Of a stretch of DNA of 64,000 nt, positions 43,291 to 54,129 are shown one piece after another (positions within the stretch are counted from its first letter, which is position 1; the number at the start of each line of letters is the position of its first letter). The translations under genes and the position numbers were made by a program. Origin of the DNA: Hippasteria phrygiana (Eukaryota > Echinodermata > Asteroidea > Valvatida > Goniasteridae); the NCBI GenBank assembly GCA_037893225.1, contig JAZGUH010000726.1, forward strand, positions 1 through 64,000, read 5' to 3'. A model generated the notes under the pieces. It saw only the letters and a list, made by a program, of their open reading frames with translations. It ran no database searches and was not told where the DNA came from.

Positions 43291-43827
43291 GTTTTCACGA
43301 AGTGACAAAAACTCTGTTTCCGGCGAAAATGACTTTTGGAGTTAATCGCATTTATAATTTTACTCTTTTAGAAATCTTGATTTCGCAGACTTTCCAGGAG
43401 CCAGGCAGTATAAATATAAGATGTCCAGGAAGTGTGTGAGCTATACATTCATTGCTTTGTATCTTTAAATCAATATCTGCATTAATTAAATAGTAATTAA
43501 TTAATTAAAGTTTTTGTCACTTCGTGAAAACATCAAAACCCAGACGCTGTACATAGCGCGTAGTTTTTGTCACTTCGTGAAAACATAAAAACCCAGACGC
43601 GCTACTTTTTTTACCATAGCGCGTAGTTTTTGTCACTTCGTGAAAACAGTAACTTATAGACTGCCAACTTTTTGTTAATTAACAACTCCGATAATTAAAA
43701 AACTAATTAACATTAGGCTTTGGAAATTGGTTTAAAATGTTTTAAGTCCAACTAACATTAAAATTATGTAAAAATCTCAAATTCGACAAAATATGGATTT
43801 TTCAGGTTTTTGTCACTTCGTGAAAAC
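43291..43827. repeat. Five copies of a near-palindromic 22-mer
   Basis: GTTTTTGTCACTTCGTGAAA plus AC occurs at 43510, 43563, 43626 and 43806, and inverted at 43291. Arms GTTTT/AAAAC and TCAC/GTGA can pair. Sequence between the three clustered copies is itself repeated (CCCAGACGC, CATAGCGCGTA). Possibly subterminal binding sites of the P element. Confidence 0.8.
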
Positions 43828-44790
43828 ATCGACGACATGTGACGTCACGTTTCAACCTTAGCAAGGTACTCTGAGGAAGACCTTATAAGGACCTATTTTG
43901 TCATTTGTTTTTTGTAGACACCAGTGTGTAGAATACATAATAAGCGTGTTATTACTGTGGCAGCAGTTACTACATGTTTCTGTAGTGTATCAATGCAAAA
44001 TAAAAGCAAGCAAAATTGAATCCATTGTGTGATTTACATTTCATTATTTAGTATATTTACACACGTGTGATTGGTATTGATTAATTTTAATTAATTTAAA
44101 GTTTCTGAAGTTCTTAGTTCAAGCTCAGACAGAATTCATTTTCATGTCCACCAGCTCGGCAAGAATTCTTTTGGGATCTCTTCCAAAGAAAATAACTCCT
44201 TAAGATGTTTGGGTTGATTCCATATCCAGAAACCAACTTAAGGTTTTCCGGAAGGAATTCCACATCTAGACAATAATTAAGACCCCATGCACAAACTCTA
44301 TGCGACAAGTTTTTCCTGAGAACACACTTGGAAATTTTCTCTCCTAATTTTGTTTTTAATCTTGCACTTTTAGTGTCTGCATATGGAATTTAATCCAAAT
44401 TTTCAAGAATTTTCTAAACAACTTGTTTTTTGCCTTTTCCCATATGGTTTGTGCATGGGGTTATGTCCAGATGTGGAATTCTTTCCACAAAATTTTTTTT
44501 TAAAAGAAGTGAATTTAGAAGTTAGAAATGTTGAACATTTTTCTTGAAAATACTTGTCCGACATATCCCATAGACTTTGCACTGCATTGCAGCGTCTCAC
44601 TGTGTTGATAGACGACCCATATCTTTTCCTGAGAATAGGCCTATTTCGCATTCAAACCTGGCGTATTATAACTCTTACTGGTTATAATGTTTAACTTTAT
44701 TTTCCTAATCAAACTGAATTGTTTCTGTGATATTCACTTTGTTTCCCTGACCTCTATTCGCTTCTTGTTCTCAGTCGCGCGCTACCGACG
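43828..44790. other. Right subterminal region of P element
   Basis: Contains local inverted words (CCCCATGCACAAACTC at about 44283; GTTTGTGCATGGGG at 44446) and repeated TTTTCCTGAGAA phrases. No gene. Confidence 0.4.
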
Positions 44791-44906
44791 TACGTATGCC
44801 TGGCAATGTTTTTAATATCCCAATATGGCCGCGGAGTCACTTCCGGTTGCTTCACACGCAGAGCCGCGCGACCTATCCAGTTAGTGTAGAGATCAGTGGT
44901 GGTACC

Positions 44907-46437
44907 GCTGGATTGGGTACCCAAAGATGGCCTCTAATTTTGTTCGTCGGATAAGTCTATAGCTGCAGTACCAAGCTTTGTGTCCCAGCTCTGTGTGTAG
45001 GCCTGGATAGCGTTGTGTACAATACGTTGGGTTTGCGTGCCTGCGATGTGTTAGACTTGGTTCCAAGTCTGTGACCGTGGTTTTTGTCGTCCTGATAGCC
45101 AATACAATCACAGAATAGTGCCGGAAATAGCGCCTTCTTGCGTCCTTTTGTGAGTTAACCTGGGATATCGCGAGCCCGATCGCGACTGGTAATGACGTTT
45201 AGCGTGGCTGATGCAGACAAAAAAATAACCGCGATCTCGGACTTGAAATCAAGTTTAGCGATGTGTGTGCGCCGCAGTCCACGAAGGGAATGAAATACGA
45301 CCCAACGTTGGTGGCGCCCCCCCCCCCCCCCCCCCCCGCCCCCGGTTGGTAATAGTGTTTTCACCAGGAAAGGTTTTTCATGCTTAGCAAATTTGTCTGC
45401 TTAGCAGTTCCATGCAATTGGCCCATGTACTCTGAAAATAGATAAAGACAGGAAATCTCCAGTAATTCATATATAGCCTAAACTAAAAACCATTTTCCTC
45501 TTCAGAAAGAGTATGGCATGATTCACTAATTCATGGTAATCATTGACTTTTGTTAACCTCCTTGATAATAAGCAAACTCTTTAAAACGCACTCATACATA
45601 CTGCAGACTGCAGTTGAACAATTTTGGTTGGTTAGGTGGTGGCATCTTGGACTATGGATAGGTCCCGCCCCTAAGTCACTTATTAAGGAGTGGTCGGTAG
45701 CTGGTATGGATAGGACGCTTCTTTTGATTGGCACTCCTTTGGGCATCATGCGCTGTAATAGTTTTCTACTTAAGATTTGGATGCTGTTTTTAATCCGAAA
45801 ATGGGTTCAATTCAGGGAGTTGTTTTTTAATGCAAAATTGTTCTGGGACTTTTTCGCTTTAGTTAAAACAAGATCAAAATTGCTTGCTAGAAATTCCGCC
45901 AGGTTAATGATAAATGATATTACCTGCGTGCTACTGGTCCCTAGGAACACATTGCCTTGAGGCTGCCCAATTTGACTACAATAACGTAATAGTCCTACAA
46001 TTGCTATGGTTGGAAAGATCGTTCAAAAGTAAAATATAATAATGTACATGACCACCCCCTAAAATGTGCCGTTTGTCTGAAAATCAGTGACATAAATATT
46101 TTCGGGGAGGCCAGTTTGGTTCGGAAAACAGTGGTGCCCTTGGCGCTTTGCTTGTGCACAGGCTGCACTGCATGCTGCGCCAGTCTGAATGTCCGGATGT
46201 CAATGCTTCGGTTTTTCCTCATTTCTACACCTAAAACTACCCACAGACATTAAATTCGGGAGTATGTCAAGAGAACATGTGCCTTTAAAGTCAAAAACTA
46301 TTATGGGGGGACTGGGAACCAATCTATGAATAGGCAAACACCTCTTGTCTTTTGATTAGATTGAGGACATTGGTCAAGTGCATTTGAAATATGTACGTCT
46401 TCATTTCAGGAATATTATGTAGCATATGTGATGGTAC
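44907..46437. other. Spacer with poly-C run
   Basis: C run at 45316-45343. At 45361-45425 is a TTTTTCATGCTTAGCAAATT block also seen at 49595, a dispersed repeat ending in AATTGGCCC. The open frame 45550-45960 (136 residues, hydrophobic, Trp/Leu-rich) is not recognised and lacks support. Confidence 0.4.
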
Positions 46438-46647
46438 CAGTGACGTAGCCAGGCTCTTCCTAGAGGTGGAGGGGGTGAAAACGGGAGCATGGCTATTTTG
46501 AAGGGGGGGGGGGATTCGCTATAGTAACGCATATAGTAACGCAAATTCGTTAAACGCATATCCCAATGTTCAAGAGGGGGACAAGAGTTCCCACGGGGGG
46601 CAGTTGCCCCCCTTGCCCCCCCCCCCCCCCCCCTGGCTACGCCACTG
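46438..46647. mobile_element. hAT-type MITE, CAGTGRCGTAGCCAGG ends
   Basis: 210 bp. Left CAGTGACGTAGCCAGG, right CCTGGCTACGCCACTG, flanked by perfect 8-bp GATGGTAC (46430-46437 and 46648-46655). Contains G8-10 and C16-type runs near the ends. Same family as 54130-54359. Non-coding. Confidence 0.92.
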
Positions 46648-46779
46648 GATGGTACACTGAGAAGGGTGTACGAGGTGCGATCAAAAAGTTCCGAGACTGC
46701 GCCTATAACAAGCAACAAACCGTACTTGATTTAAACGTATTGTACACGATTGGTAATCCTCCAATTATTTTACTGAATT

Positions 46780-46825
46780 ATTACGAAATACCTTACTAGA
46801 CTGTTAGTTAAAGGGGCTGTATCGT
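46780..46825. other. Empty site for the 15.2-16.95 kb insertion
   Basis: AATTATTACGAAATACCTTA followed directly by CTAGACTGTTAGTTAAAGGG and CTGTATCGTCG; at the 15.2-kb locus the two halves are separated by 1.7 kb. Confidence 0.7.
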
Positions 46826-47036
46826 CGCGCCATCTAGCGTTAACGAATCAAATATTGAAGTGCGCTCCCTTGCGCTTCATTTCGGTTATGTGCTATTTTT
46901 AACCTCCATCCGTTTGTTATGGCTGTTCTGAGAAATGGCTTTTGGAAACTACACCCCGTGGAACACGCACGCATGTCCAGCGTCTGCGTACTGACATACA
47001 CATACGTGTACACACTGTCGTGTACCGACCTCCAAA

Positions 47037-47190
47037 CGCGGACGTCCCATTGTTCCTCTTTTGTTTATACTCTAACTTTTTCGGAAGGCCTCCATAGACT
47101 TTGTACACACTTCCAATCGCGGACGTATGCTGGGAATCGCGGACGATATTGTTCTCTTTTGTTCTCTGGCATTTTACGTCCGCGGTTCGA
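47037..47190. repeat. Dispersed ~150-bp repeat (copy at 47.1 kb)
   Basis: Close match to 17590-17745 (CCCATTGTTCCTCTTTTGTT, ACTTTTTCGGAAGGCCTCC). Lies 130 bp upstream of a Cys-rich ORF, while the other copy lies near a helicase fragment. Confidence 0.75.
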
Positions 47191-47317
47191 ATACGCCAAC
47201 GCGCCCACACATACTTATAAACAAGTAGCACGCATCGTGGCACTCAGTTCTCTAAGAGTAAGATTATTAGAAAAAACGTTCAAATTTCATCTGTTTATTT
47301 CATAAAATTGCATTCAC

Positions 47318-47710
47318 ATGTACACAAGTGCCATGGAATATTTGTCTGAAAGTTGCATGGAATTGGAGGTTGGCGATATAGAAGTAGAACCTTACGCTGG
47401 AGAACCTATGACATGTACATGCCGAAACTCTTGCCAGAGAGGACGACTCGGCACACGGGGTGCTTGTCCATGTAAATGTGCACAGCAAAACTGCAACGTG
47501 TCTTGTCGCTGTGGGACAGTTTGCGCTAAATTTTGTACACAAAATCCCACAGGCGGGGTATCCGTAAAAGAGTCTATGTATTATGTGTACATTCATTTAG
47601 ATGTATCTTGTTTGTATCTTGCTTGTAAACTTAGGTCGATAAAAAGCTTCAGGCATATTTTGACCCGTCACTTCAATAACAAAATTATCATGCTACTAAA
47701 AGAGGGGTAG
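47318..47710 (+). CDS. Cys-rich small protein or exon, unknown
   Basis: 130 codons. An acidic start is followed by a Cys-rich block at residues about 30-80 (CTCRNSC, CPCKCAQQNC, CRCGTVCAKFC) with C-X-C spacing reminiscent of CXC/CRC-type zinc motifs. The frame then changes character (hydrophobic, Tyr/Leu-rich) and is probably intronic or non-coding read-through after about codon 85. Likely the last exon of a mobile-element gene rather than a host gene; no partner exons found. ATG at 47318 or 47333 (MEYLSESC) are equally possible. Confidence 0.4.
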   Translation: MYTSAMEYLSESCMELEVGDIEVEPYAGEPMTCTCRNSCQRGRLGTRGACPCKCAQQNCNVSCRCGTVCAKFCTQNPTGGVSVKESMYYVYIHLDVSCLYLACKLRSIKSFRHILTRHFNNKIIMLLKEG

Positions 47711-48111
47711 TGGCTGCAAACAGTTCTTTAGCAGCGAAAAAAGAAATTAAATCTAGAACTTAGAAGTACATTATTTTTTTAAACAGTTGATAGATGGAGC
47801 TGAAACAACTTCACTTGGTCGCTATTCCACTGGCACTTGTCAACAACTCGCTGTGTGAAACAATATTTCCGCACATCAAGTCTACATGTAATGTATAGTC
47901 AACATATGTACAGTAGGCCTACATATATTACATGTACAGTACATCCGATCCATGTACTCGGTATGTGAATTGTTCATGTCATAAAAGTAATAAGCGAATA
48001 ATTCGTGCAAAACAGGGGAAAATTAGGGTTGTTTGAATATTTTGTCGGGGTGTTTATTTCTTTGTTTCTTCGGTAGTCATCTTTATCATAGTGATGTGGG
48101 GATCTGTGCGC
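47711..48111. other. Unassigned spacer
   Basis: AT-rich; TACATGTA words near 47880-47945; nothing else recognised. Confidence 0.3.
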
Positions 48112-48342
48112 CAGTGGCGTAAACACGGGGAAGGAGTTCAGGGGCCCGCCGATTTGTATTTCTTTTTTGTTTCGTAACCAAATTTAAAAAGGGGAAATTG
48201 TACACAAAGTGATGTTTCAAATTTCAAGCGGTGTTTGGGGCGGGGGTATCCCCCGTTGAGAACAGTTCAAGATGCAGTACTTCGTTGACAAATTCAATTC
48301 AATAATCATCCCCACTTTTCGACACGGATTTACTCGCCACTG
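48112..48342. mobile_element. MITE with CAGTGGCG ends, 231 bp
   Basis: Left CAGTGGCGTAAACACGGGG; right CCGTGTC-related CGGATTTACTCGCCACTG in inverted order. Related to the hAT CAGTGGCG families. No matching 8-bp duplication visible, so partly decayed. Confidence 0.6.
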
Positions 48343-49300
48343 GTGAAATCTCATTTCATTGCGTATATTATTTATTGGTAATAAGCTGTTATTATTGTGT
48401 TTATTATTTGATAGTGTTGAAATAACTCTTATGATGTAACTTTCCATAAAGTCCTGCCGTCAAATGTAACACAAGGTCGTGGACTCAATATCGCCATCAG
48501 TATAGCTGTTTTACTTTGATTTGCTCATCATTGCACGTACAGCCGATTTTAGTCAAAATATATTTCGATACATAGGCCTGCAACTTTATTTTTGTATAGG
48601 AAGGGGCTAAATAATAATATATATATTTGCTCGCCGATATCTAACAGCATTAAGATGTAGGCATATGGACGGCACGAGGAACTTTTGAGACGTCTTGAGG
48701 AGATTCCTGAAGTGTTTCTTGACAAAACAAGGTGAACATATTCCACTTTTTGGGCATCGGCTGTACACGTGCGCGTACACCAGCAGCGTCATATAGAACA
48801 GTCTGATAATAACTTATCGTGCGCTGTTCTATGAGTTGTGTGCGTCGTGCTACCCCATTGTTGACGTCACTGAAGTAAGGAATATGTAGCACTTTTCACC
48901 TTGGATACGAACTTTCCTGAGAGATAGAGACGCCCATTTCTCTCTCAGTACACTGACGTGCATGAAATCTACTGTGGCAGATAAGGCGGACCCAGCAGAT
49001 ATGCTACATCACCCGACTTAGATGGCATGGCAGCAAAGCTTTGTGGAGAGCTCAGGTCATCGGTACGGGCGCACTAGGTACTGCAGGCCATCTACTACAG
49101 CTGAACCCATCTCCAGACGTCTCGACTCTGTCTTGCCTCTGGCCCCAGATGAGCGAAGCCGATAGAGTGAGGTTGACTCAGCGGAAATCTCCTTCACTTA
49201 AATCAAAGTCACGCGCAGGTGCCGTAACATCTCCACCGTCTCCCTCCCCTCCCTACCCCTCCCCACAGACACATCCTCCAGGACTATCTTTCTACCGTGA
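48343..49300. other. Unassigned spacer
   Basis: No clear feature to about 49030; 49035-49290 is GC-richer and may be the 5' part of the LINE whose endonuclease starts at 49386. The open frame 49041-49304 ends Pro/Ser-rich and is not recognised. Confidence 0.3.
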
Positions 49301-49385
49301 GTGATCTTCAAAACAAAATGACATCAACAACTTACTCACAGAGCAAGCATACGAACTGATGCAGGAAAGCCAAACAACGTCCGCT

Positions 49386-49515
49386 TAACTTTGCAGCCTG
49401 GAATGTGCGAACACTCCGTGATGGCCCCAATAGACCTATACGAAGAACTGCACTCGTTGGCAGAGAGCTTGCCAAATACAACATTGACATAGCAGCACTT
49501 AGTGAAACTCGTTTT
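49386..49515 (+). pseudogene. LINE endonuclease N-terminal fragment
   Basis: Reads FAAWNVRTLRDG, then RTALVGRELAKYNIDIAALS and ETRFA, the start of an apurinic-type LINE endonuclease (metal-binding Asn of WNVRTL and Glu of SETR visible). It is cut off at about 49515 by a MITE-like repeat, and nothing of its RT follows. A different family from the two large LINEs (which read LNVRSLINK). Confidence 0.75.
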
Positions 49516-49640
49516 GCTGAGCTGTTGCTTGCTTAGCATGAAAATTACGTGGACTTTTGGCTGGTAACCTGTTTTTACTAAGCAAGACATTTTCATGCTA
49601 AGCAAATTTTTGTGCTTAACAGCTTTATAAAATTGGCCCT
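49513..49640. mobile_element. Small MITE-like inverted repeat
   Basis: GCTTAGCATGAAAA near the left and TTTTCATGCTAAGC near the right form inverted arms; ends AGCTGTT/AACAGCT. Followed by TTATAAAATTGGCCC, a phrase shared with 45413 and with 52113 (GAAATTGGTCCC). Interrupts the LINE endonuclease fragment. Confidence 0.6.
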
Positions 49641-50239
49641 GGTATTATGGAATCCGTAACACTGAATTCTGTGCTAACGCGACGGCCTGTGCTTTTAATA
49701 TAATACAATACAACATCATATCCTTGTGCAGAAATTATTGCAAATTAATATTTCTCCCCAAATTTTGCGATGGATACATGGATTTTTAAGAGACAGGTCA
49801 CAGTGGGTGGAGGTAGGGGGTATTTGTTCTGATGTGAAATATATTGTAGAGACCTCATGAATAATTCATGTCGTGGCGCGCGATCCCGTCTTCGGATTAG
49901 TTCAGCTTTTTCCCGTGTGCGGGACTGCTGAATCTCTTTGGTCGGCACATTGGACTCCGAGATTCACCTTGTTTTCGGGACTTGTGGCAACCCTTTGGCT
50001 GTTTTCAGCTTGTTCGGCTTTACGAGACCTGGGCATTGTACATGGTGGCAAGAGGGGCGTAGGCCCTACATATTCTGGCTTATTTTCCGGTTGGTGCTGG
50101 GTTGTTTTTGTATTGTGGAATGGAATAAATGAATGAAACTCCACTTTTTGATTGCACCATCAATTTAATCATCATCAAGGAGCAAGAGAGTCCCCCTTAC
50201 CCGGGGCTCAATACCTCACCCCACCGGGCGTGACTGTTC
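49641..50239. other. Unassigned spacer
   Basis: Open frames at 49873-50136 have no known domain. CCCACCGGGCGTGACTGTTC near 50220 leads into the LINE RT fragment. Confidence 0.3.
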
Positions 50240-50593
50240 CGGGACAACAGGACGACATCATGTTGTCGCTTCACTACAATATCAATACCGGTGTTCCTCA
50301 GGGATGTGTCATCTCTCATTTGTTATTTTCACTATATACTAGTGACTGTTTATGTTCCAGCTCAAATTGTAGCATCATAAAATATGCCGATGACACAGTA
50401 ATTACCGGGTATTTGAAAAATGACTCTATCGAGTATGTAATAGAGGTGATGAATTTGACTGGTGTAATCGTCACTATCTCTCGATAAATGTACAGAAAAC
50501 AAAGGAGATGATTTTGGATTTTCGACGAGGTACTGAGGCTCATGACCCACTCTGATTGTAGAGAGAGTAAATGAATATATGTACCTTGGAACT

Positions 50594-50651
50594 CAGTGTT
50601 GTAGTCGAGACCCCGAAGTCCGAGACCGAGACCAAGACCGAGACCTGATGG

Positions 50652-50684
<33 letters not shown>

Positions 50685-51231
50685 TGGAAGACCGAGACCG
50701 AGACCGAGACCTAATGGCCCGAGACCGAGACCGAGACATCGAGACCTTGTATGTCATTTACATAATAAAAGAATGCAAAAAGATCACACATTTCCATATG
50801 CATTATGTGCAAAGGAGTATACATGTACATGTCTTTCCCAACTTCCCATACATGAAGCTAATGCGCTACATGTACGTTTGGGCACGCGTACACGGCAAAG
50901 AAACGAGGTTGTCATCATGTCATGTACTGCACGTTTATAAATCTTTAGTCGAGTAGAGCGTACTGTAATCGATTCTGTAAACAAGAAGTTGTCATATAAT
51001 GCACAATTATACATCTCGAGTCGAGTCGAGCGTGCTGTAATCGATTCTGCACATGTGCTGTTTGTATATAATATTGGTGGTCTCGATACCGAGACCAGCA
51101 AAATACCGAGACCACGGGGTACCGAGACCGAGACCACAGGGTACCGAGACCGAGACCGAGACCGAGACCAGGAAAAACTGGTCTCGAGACCGGTCTCGAG
51201 ACCGAGACCGGTCTCGAGACCTACAACACTG
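50594..51231. mobile_element. hAT-type MITE built of GAGACC hexamers
   Basis: Ends CAGTGTTGTAG and CTACAACACTG, flanked by perfect 8-bp TTGGAACT (50586-50593 and 51232-51239). Both subterminal zones are tandem GAGACC hexamers (50610-50745 and 51080-51230), some as GGTCTCGAGACC palindromes; the centre (50746-51079) is unique AT-rich DNA. Sits in the RT frame of a LINE, which gives the empty-site sequence. No transposase. Confidence 0.95.
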
Positions 51232-51888
51232 TTGGAACTATGGTGGATGATCAACTGAACTGGCATAGGAATACTGAAACGATATACAGTAAAGCTAACC
51301 AACGTTTGTACTTTTTAAGGAAATTGAAGAAATTTCATGTCGACCGCACTATTTTGCGTTTATTCTATCCGCCTTTGATACAGAGTGTTTTAACTTTTAA
51401 CCTAATATGCACATACGGTTTACTTTCACAGCATGAGCAAAGTAAGAAGAAATTGGACAGAGTAAAGAAAAATGCTTAGCGTATAATAGGTTTAATCTTG
51501 CCATCCTTAGATACAGGGTTTGAAACAAAAATGGTTGCCAAATTAAGTACAACAATGAAGGTCCCGACCACCCACTTTTTAATTGTTTTGTTTTTAATCG
51601 CATTGGTATTAGACTCCGTCCACCACAAACAAAATCTCTTCGTTTTCGACAGTCTTTTGTTCCCAATTCAATACATTTTTTTTATTCTCTAGTTAAAAGG
51701 TAATTATACATTATAATTTGTTCCGGTTGTTCTGTGTTTTAATTATTAAGATAAGTAACTTGTAAGTATTGTTAGTAATTTAGTTTAATCTGTGGTTTAC
51801 ATTTTTATTGTTTCATTTAAGGAGTTTTTATAAACGCATCTTATTGCCAATGGAAAACAATTATCTGTATTTGTATGCGGACAATATA

Positions 51889-51924
51889 GGATTCTAATTC
51901 TAATTCTAATTCTAATTCTAATTA
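51889..51924 (+). repeat. (ATTCTA)n LINE tail
   Basis: ATTCTA repeated about six times; 3'-terminal microsatellites of this type are typical of L2/Rex1/CR1 LINEs. Confidence 0.85.
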
Positions 51925-52249
51925 TAACCATAACCTAGCTAGCACATAAATTCTTAGTTACGGGATGTACGCATGCGCACGAACCAAAATTCCTTGCTAT
52001 AATCCGTGAAATACGCTAACCGTTAGCGCAGAATTTTCTGCTATAGTTAGCGGAAATATCTCGCTTACCGTTACGGATTCCCTGTTTTAACCATAAGGAC
52101 ATTTTTGGTTAAGCGGCTCTGTGAAATTGGTCCCTGATATAGTTTGGGGCTGTGCATACGTACGTGTATCTAGAAAGATAAGTGGAGGCGCGGCGTACGT
52201 AGTATGTTGTACGGGTACTGTATCGTGTCAAAGAGGGCACTTCCAATGG
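51925..52249. other. Spacer with palindromic motifs
   Basis: Contains TACGCTAACCGTTAGCG-type near-palindromes (52010-52070) and a GAAATTGGTCCCTG phrase at 52113; likely a decayed MITE. Confidence 0.4.
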
Positions 52250-53095
52250 TACAACATTTGAGAGAATGGAATTCTGCCTTTTTATGACAGTTTTTCTTTT
52301 TGTTACCCGAAAATCCGTCTTAAATTTGAATTAGACTGACTGTTTCTGCACCGTTGTATTCGGGGCACCAGTTAGGTTGGAGGTCGAAGGTTGATCTTTC
52401 AATTTGTTTAATAAAATATTATTGTTCGGATATCTATAATAGTACAAAATCGTTGTAAAACGGCATTCCGGCCACCACTCTAAGACCGATGTTAAGACCG
52501 ATTTTAACATATCAATAAAAACATAACTCAGCCTCTATGTTTAACCGAAGGCGAAAATCCGTCTTTAATTTGACTTAGGCTACGTACTGTTTCCGGCACC
52601 GTTTCATTTGGGGCGCCTTTAGTTGGAGGTCAGGGGTCGTCGGTCTTTCAATTGAATTAAGAGAAATATGAACTTTCGGGCATTTAGAATGATACAAAAT
52701 TGTAGGAAATGTTATTCTGCTTTTTTTGGACTGATTTGCAGCTTTTTAACCGAAAATCCTTCTTTAATTTCAATGAGTTTGGCAAATGCACTGTTTTATT
52801 CGGAGCGCCTTTAGGTTGGAGGTCAGGGGTTGATATTTTTCCATTTGTTTAATAAACTGACTTTCCCCGACATTTAGAATGGTACAAAATCATTGGAAAA
52901 CGGCATCCGGCACTCTAAGACTGTTTTTCTTTTACTTTTTTTTCAGAATCGAATTTTTTTGTCTTATTAGTTAGGTTGGCTGTATTTTTGCACCGATTCA
53001 GTAGAGCCGCGTTTAGGTTTGAAGTCAAGATATATTTCATACTGTAGGGGATAATATTTTTGAAATTCCGAAACCTTGAGGGCTATCTGGGCTCC
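52250..53095. repeat. ~200-250-bp tandem repeat, three to four copies
   Basis: Blocks ACCGAAAATCCGTCTTTAAT, CACCGTTTTATTCGGGGCGC, TTAGGTTGGAGGTCAGGGG, TTTAGAATGGTACAAAATC and AAAACGGCATTCCGGC recur in order, with the GGAGGTC word at about 52378, 52626 and 52819 and a decayed copy at about 53020. Divergence is high. No ORF. Confidence 0.8.
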
Positions 53096-54129
53096 ATCCG
53101 GTAGGGTGATGAATAATACAACGTATGACGTATGAATAACCATACATGACCTAATCTTAATCATTTCAACCGGCGTGGCCTTACGCACATGTACCACCAT
53201 AGTCTTGGGCCCAAGACCATTGTGTTGTTATTTCGGCGCCCGTGCGCCAGATTCACTAACGTTGTGTCTTCTCGAAATCCTGGCTTCGTGTGCGTTCTGG
53301 CCTCACGCATGCGTAGTTTACAAAATGCAGCTGGAACCCAGCCGGTGTTTGCCAAACGTGCATGATTTTGGATCGCCACAAGGGTTGCATCTTGTGTCAT
53401 TTAGATAAACACCCCATTTGGTCCTACCTGCTACTGAAATGTTACTGCATGGTATAGTGGTACACACATTTAAAAACAAAGATTTTTTAAAATGGACATT
53501 ATTATGGTGCCCTAAACATTTAATGCGTCTTAACTTAAAAGTTTAAATGAAATTCTCACAAGTTTTTATAAGTGCTTCATCGGTATGAAGCGGGGACCGA
53601 ATTTCATCACATGGGGTGTCTTATGGAAATCTTCGTCACGAGCAGGAATTAGCAAAGTTGGCCGTACAATATCGTCCACAGAATTCTTCTATAAATTACA
53701 GTAAACACACCTTTTCAGCAGAGCCACGAAATTGGGCCCAGTGCTCAGGAGCGCGCATCTGGAACGGCACAAATCCCCACGCCGTGGGTGCTATAGAAAA
53801 AATCACGGGACGCCCGTACACTCCATTGACCATTGAGATCGGAAACTCGCCACTTAACTTCTTTGTTTGCACAAAAATAACTGAATGATGAGTTTCAAAA
53901 GTCAGCCTTTTCAATGTGCAACATTTATCTCATTCTAATAACGGTGCATTCCCAACCATAACATTTTAGATGGTTGAATATTATCGTAATTGATAAAAAG
54001 CCAATCAGTGCACCATTAGTTTGACAGTCCCCCTCCCTAAAATTCTACGCCCACAAGGCTACTCCCCTATATATTCTAGTGTGCACCAGTAACACCCGTC
54101 TGCGGGCGCATGGGGGATGGGGGACACTC
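53096..54129. other. Unassigned spacer
   Basis: TAGTCTTGGGCCCAAGAC at 53201 resembles the TAGTCTTGGNNCCAAGAC words at 17483 and 19150. The ORF 53616-53888 (90 residues) has no recognised domain. Confidence 0.35.

Larger units (their letters stand above)
39060..44898. mobile_element. P-superfamily DNA transposon, 5.8 kb
   Basis: Ends are CACTGATCTCTACACTAACT on the left and its complement on the right; inverted homology continues about 100 bp (shared CCGGAAGT, GCGGCCAT, TTGGGATATTAAAAACATT). Flanked by a perfect 8-bp duplication GTGGTACC (39052-39059 and 44899-44906). Encodes a broken THAP-domain transposase. 8-bp duplications, THAP and the P/THAP9-like C-terminal motif agree on the P superfamily. 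Confidence 0.85.
50240..51924 (+). mobile_element. Rex1/L2-like LINE 3' fragment, interrupted
   Basis: RT fragment from about 50280 (NTGVPQGCVISHLLFSLYT, YADDTVITG), with a frame change near 50447, running to YLGT at 50593. A 638-bp MITE intervenes. The frame resumes at 51240 (VDDQLNWHRNTETIYSKANQ, RLYFLRKLKKFHVDRTIL) and ends at about 51476. It terminates in an (ATTCTA)n tail at 51889-51924. Thumb and tail style resemble Rex1/L2 LINEs. Truncated at the 5' end. Confidence 0.85.

Noticed and set aside
43510..43827. CRISPR-like array (22-mer repeats about 55-65 bp apart)
   Set aside because: Only three copies are regularly spaced, the spacers share sequence with each other, one copy is inverted, there are no cas genes and the DNA is eukaryotic.
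45550..45960. 136-residue Trp/Leu-rich ORF
   Set aside because: No recognised domain, no promoter or splice evidence; kept only as a note.
46663..46700. Mariner-type terminus (GAGGTGCGATCAAAAAGTTC)
   Set aside because: Resembles a mariner TIR, but no opposite TIR, TA borders or transposase can be found nearby; too short to call.
50989..51302. Arg/Asp- or Ser/Arg-rich ORFs at 50.6-51.3 kb
   Set aside because: They translate the GAGACC hexamer arrays of a MITE.
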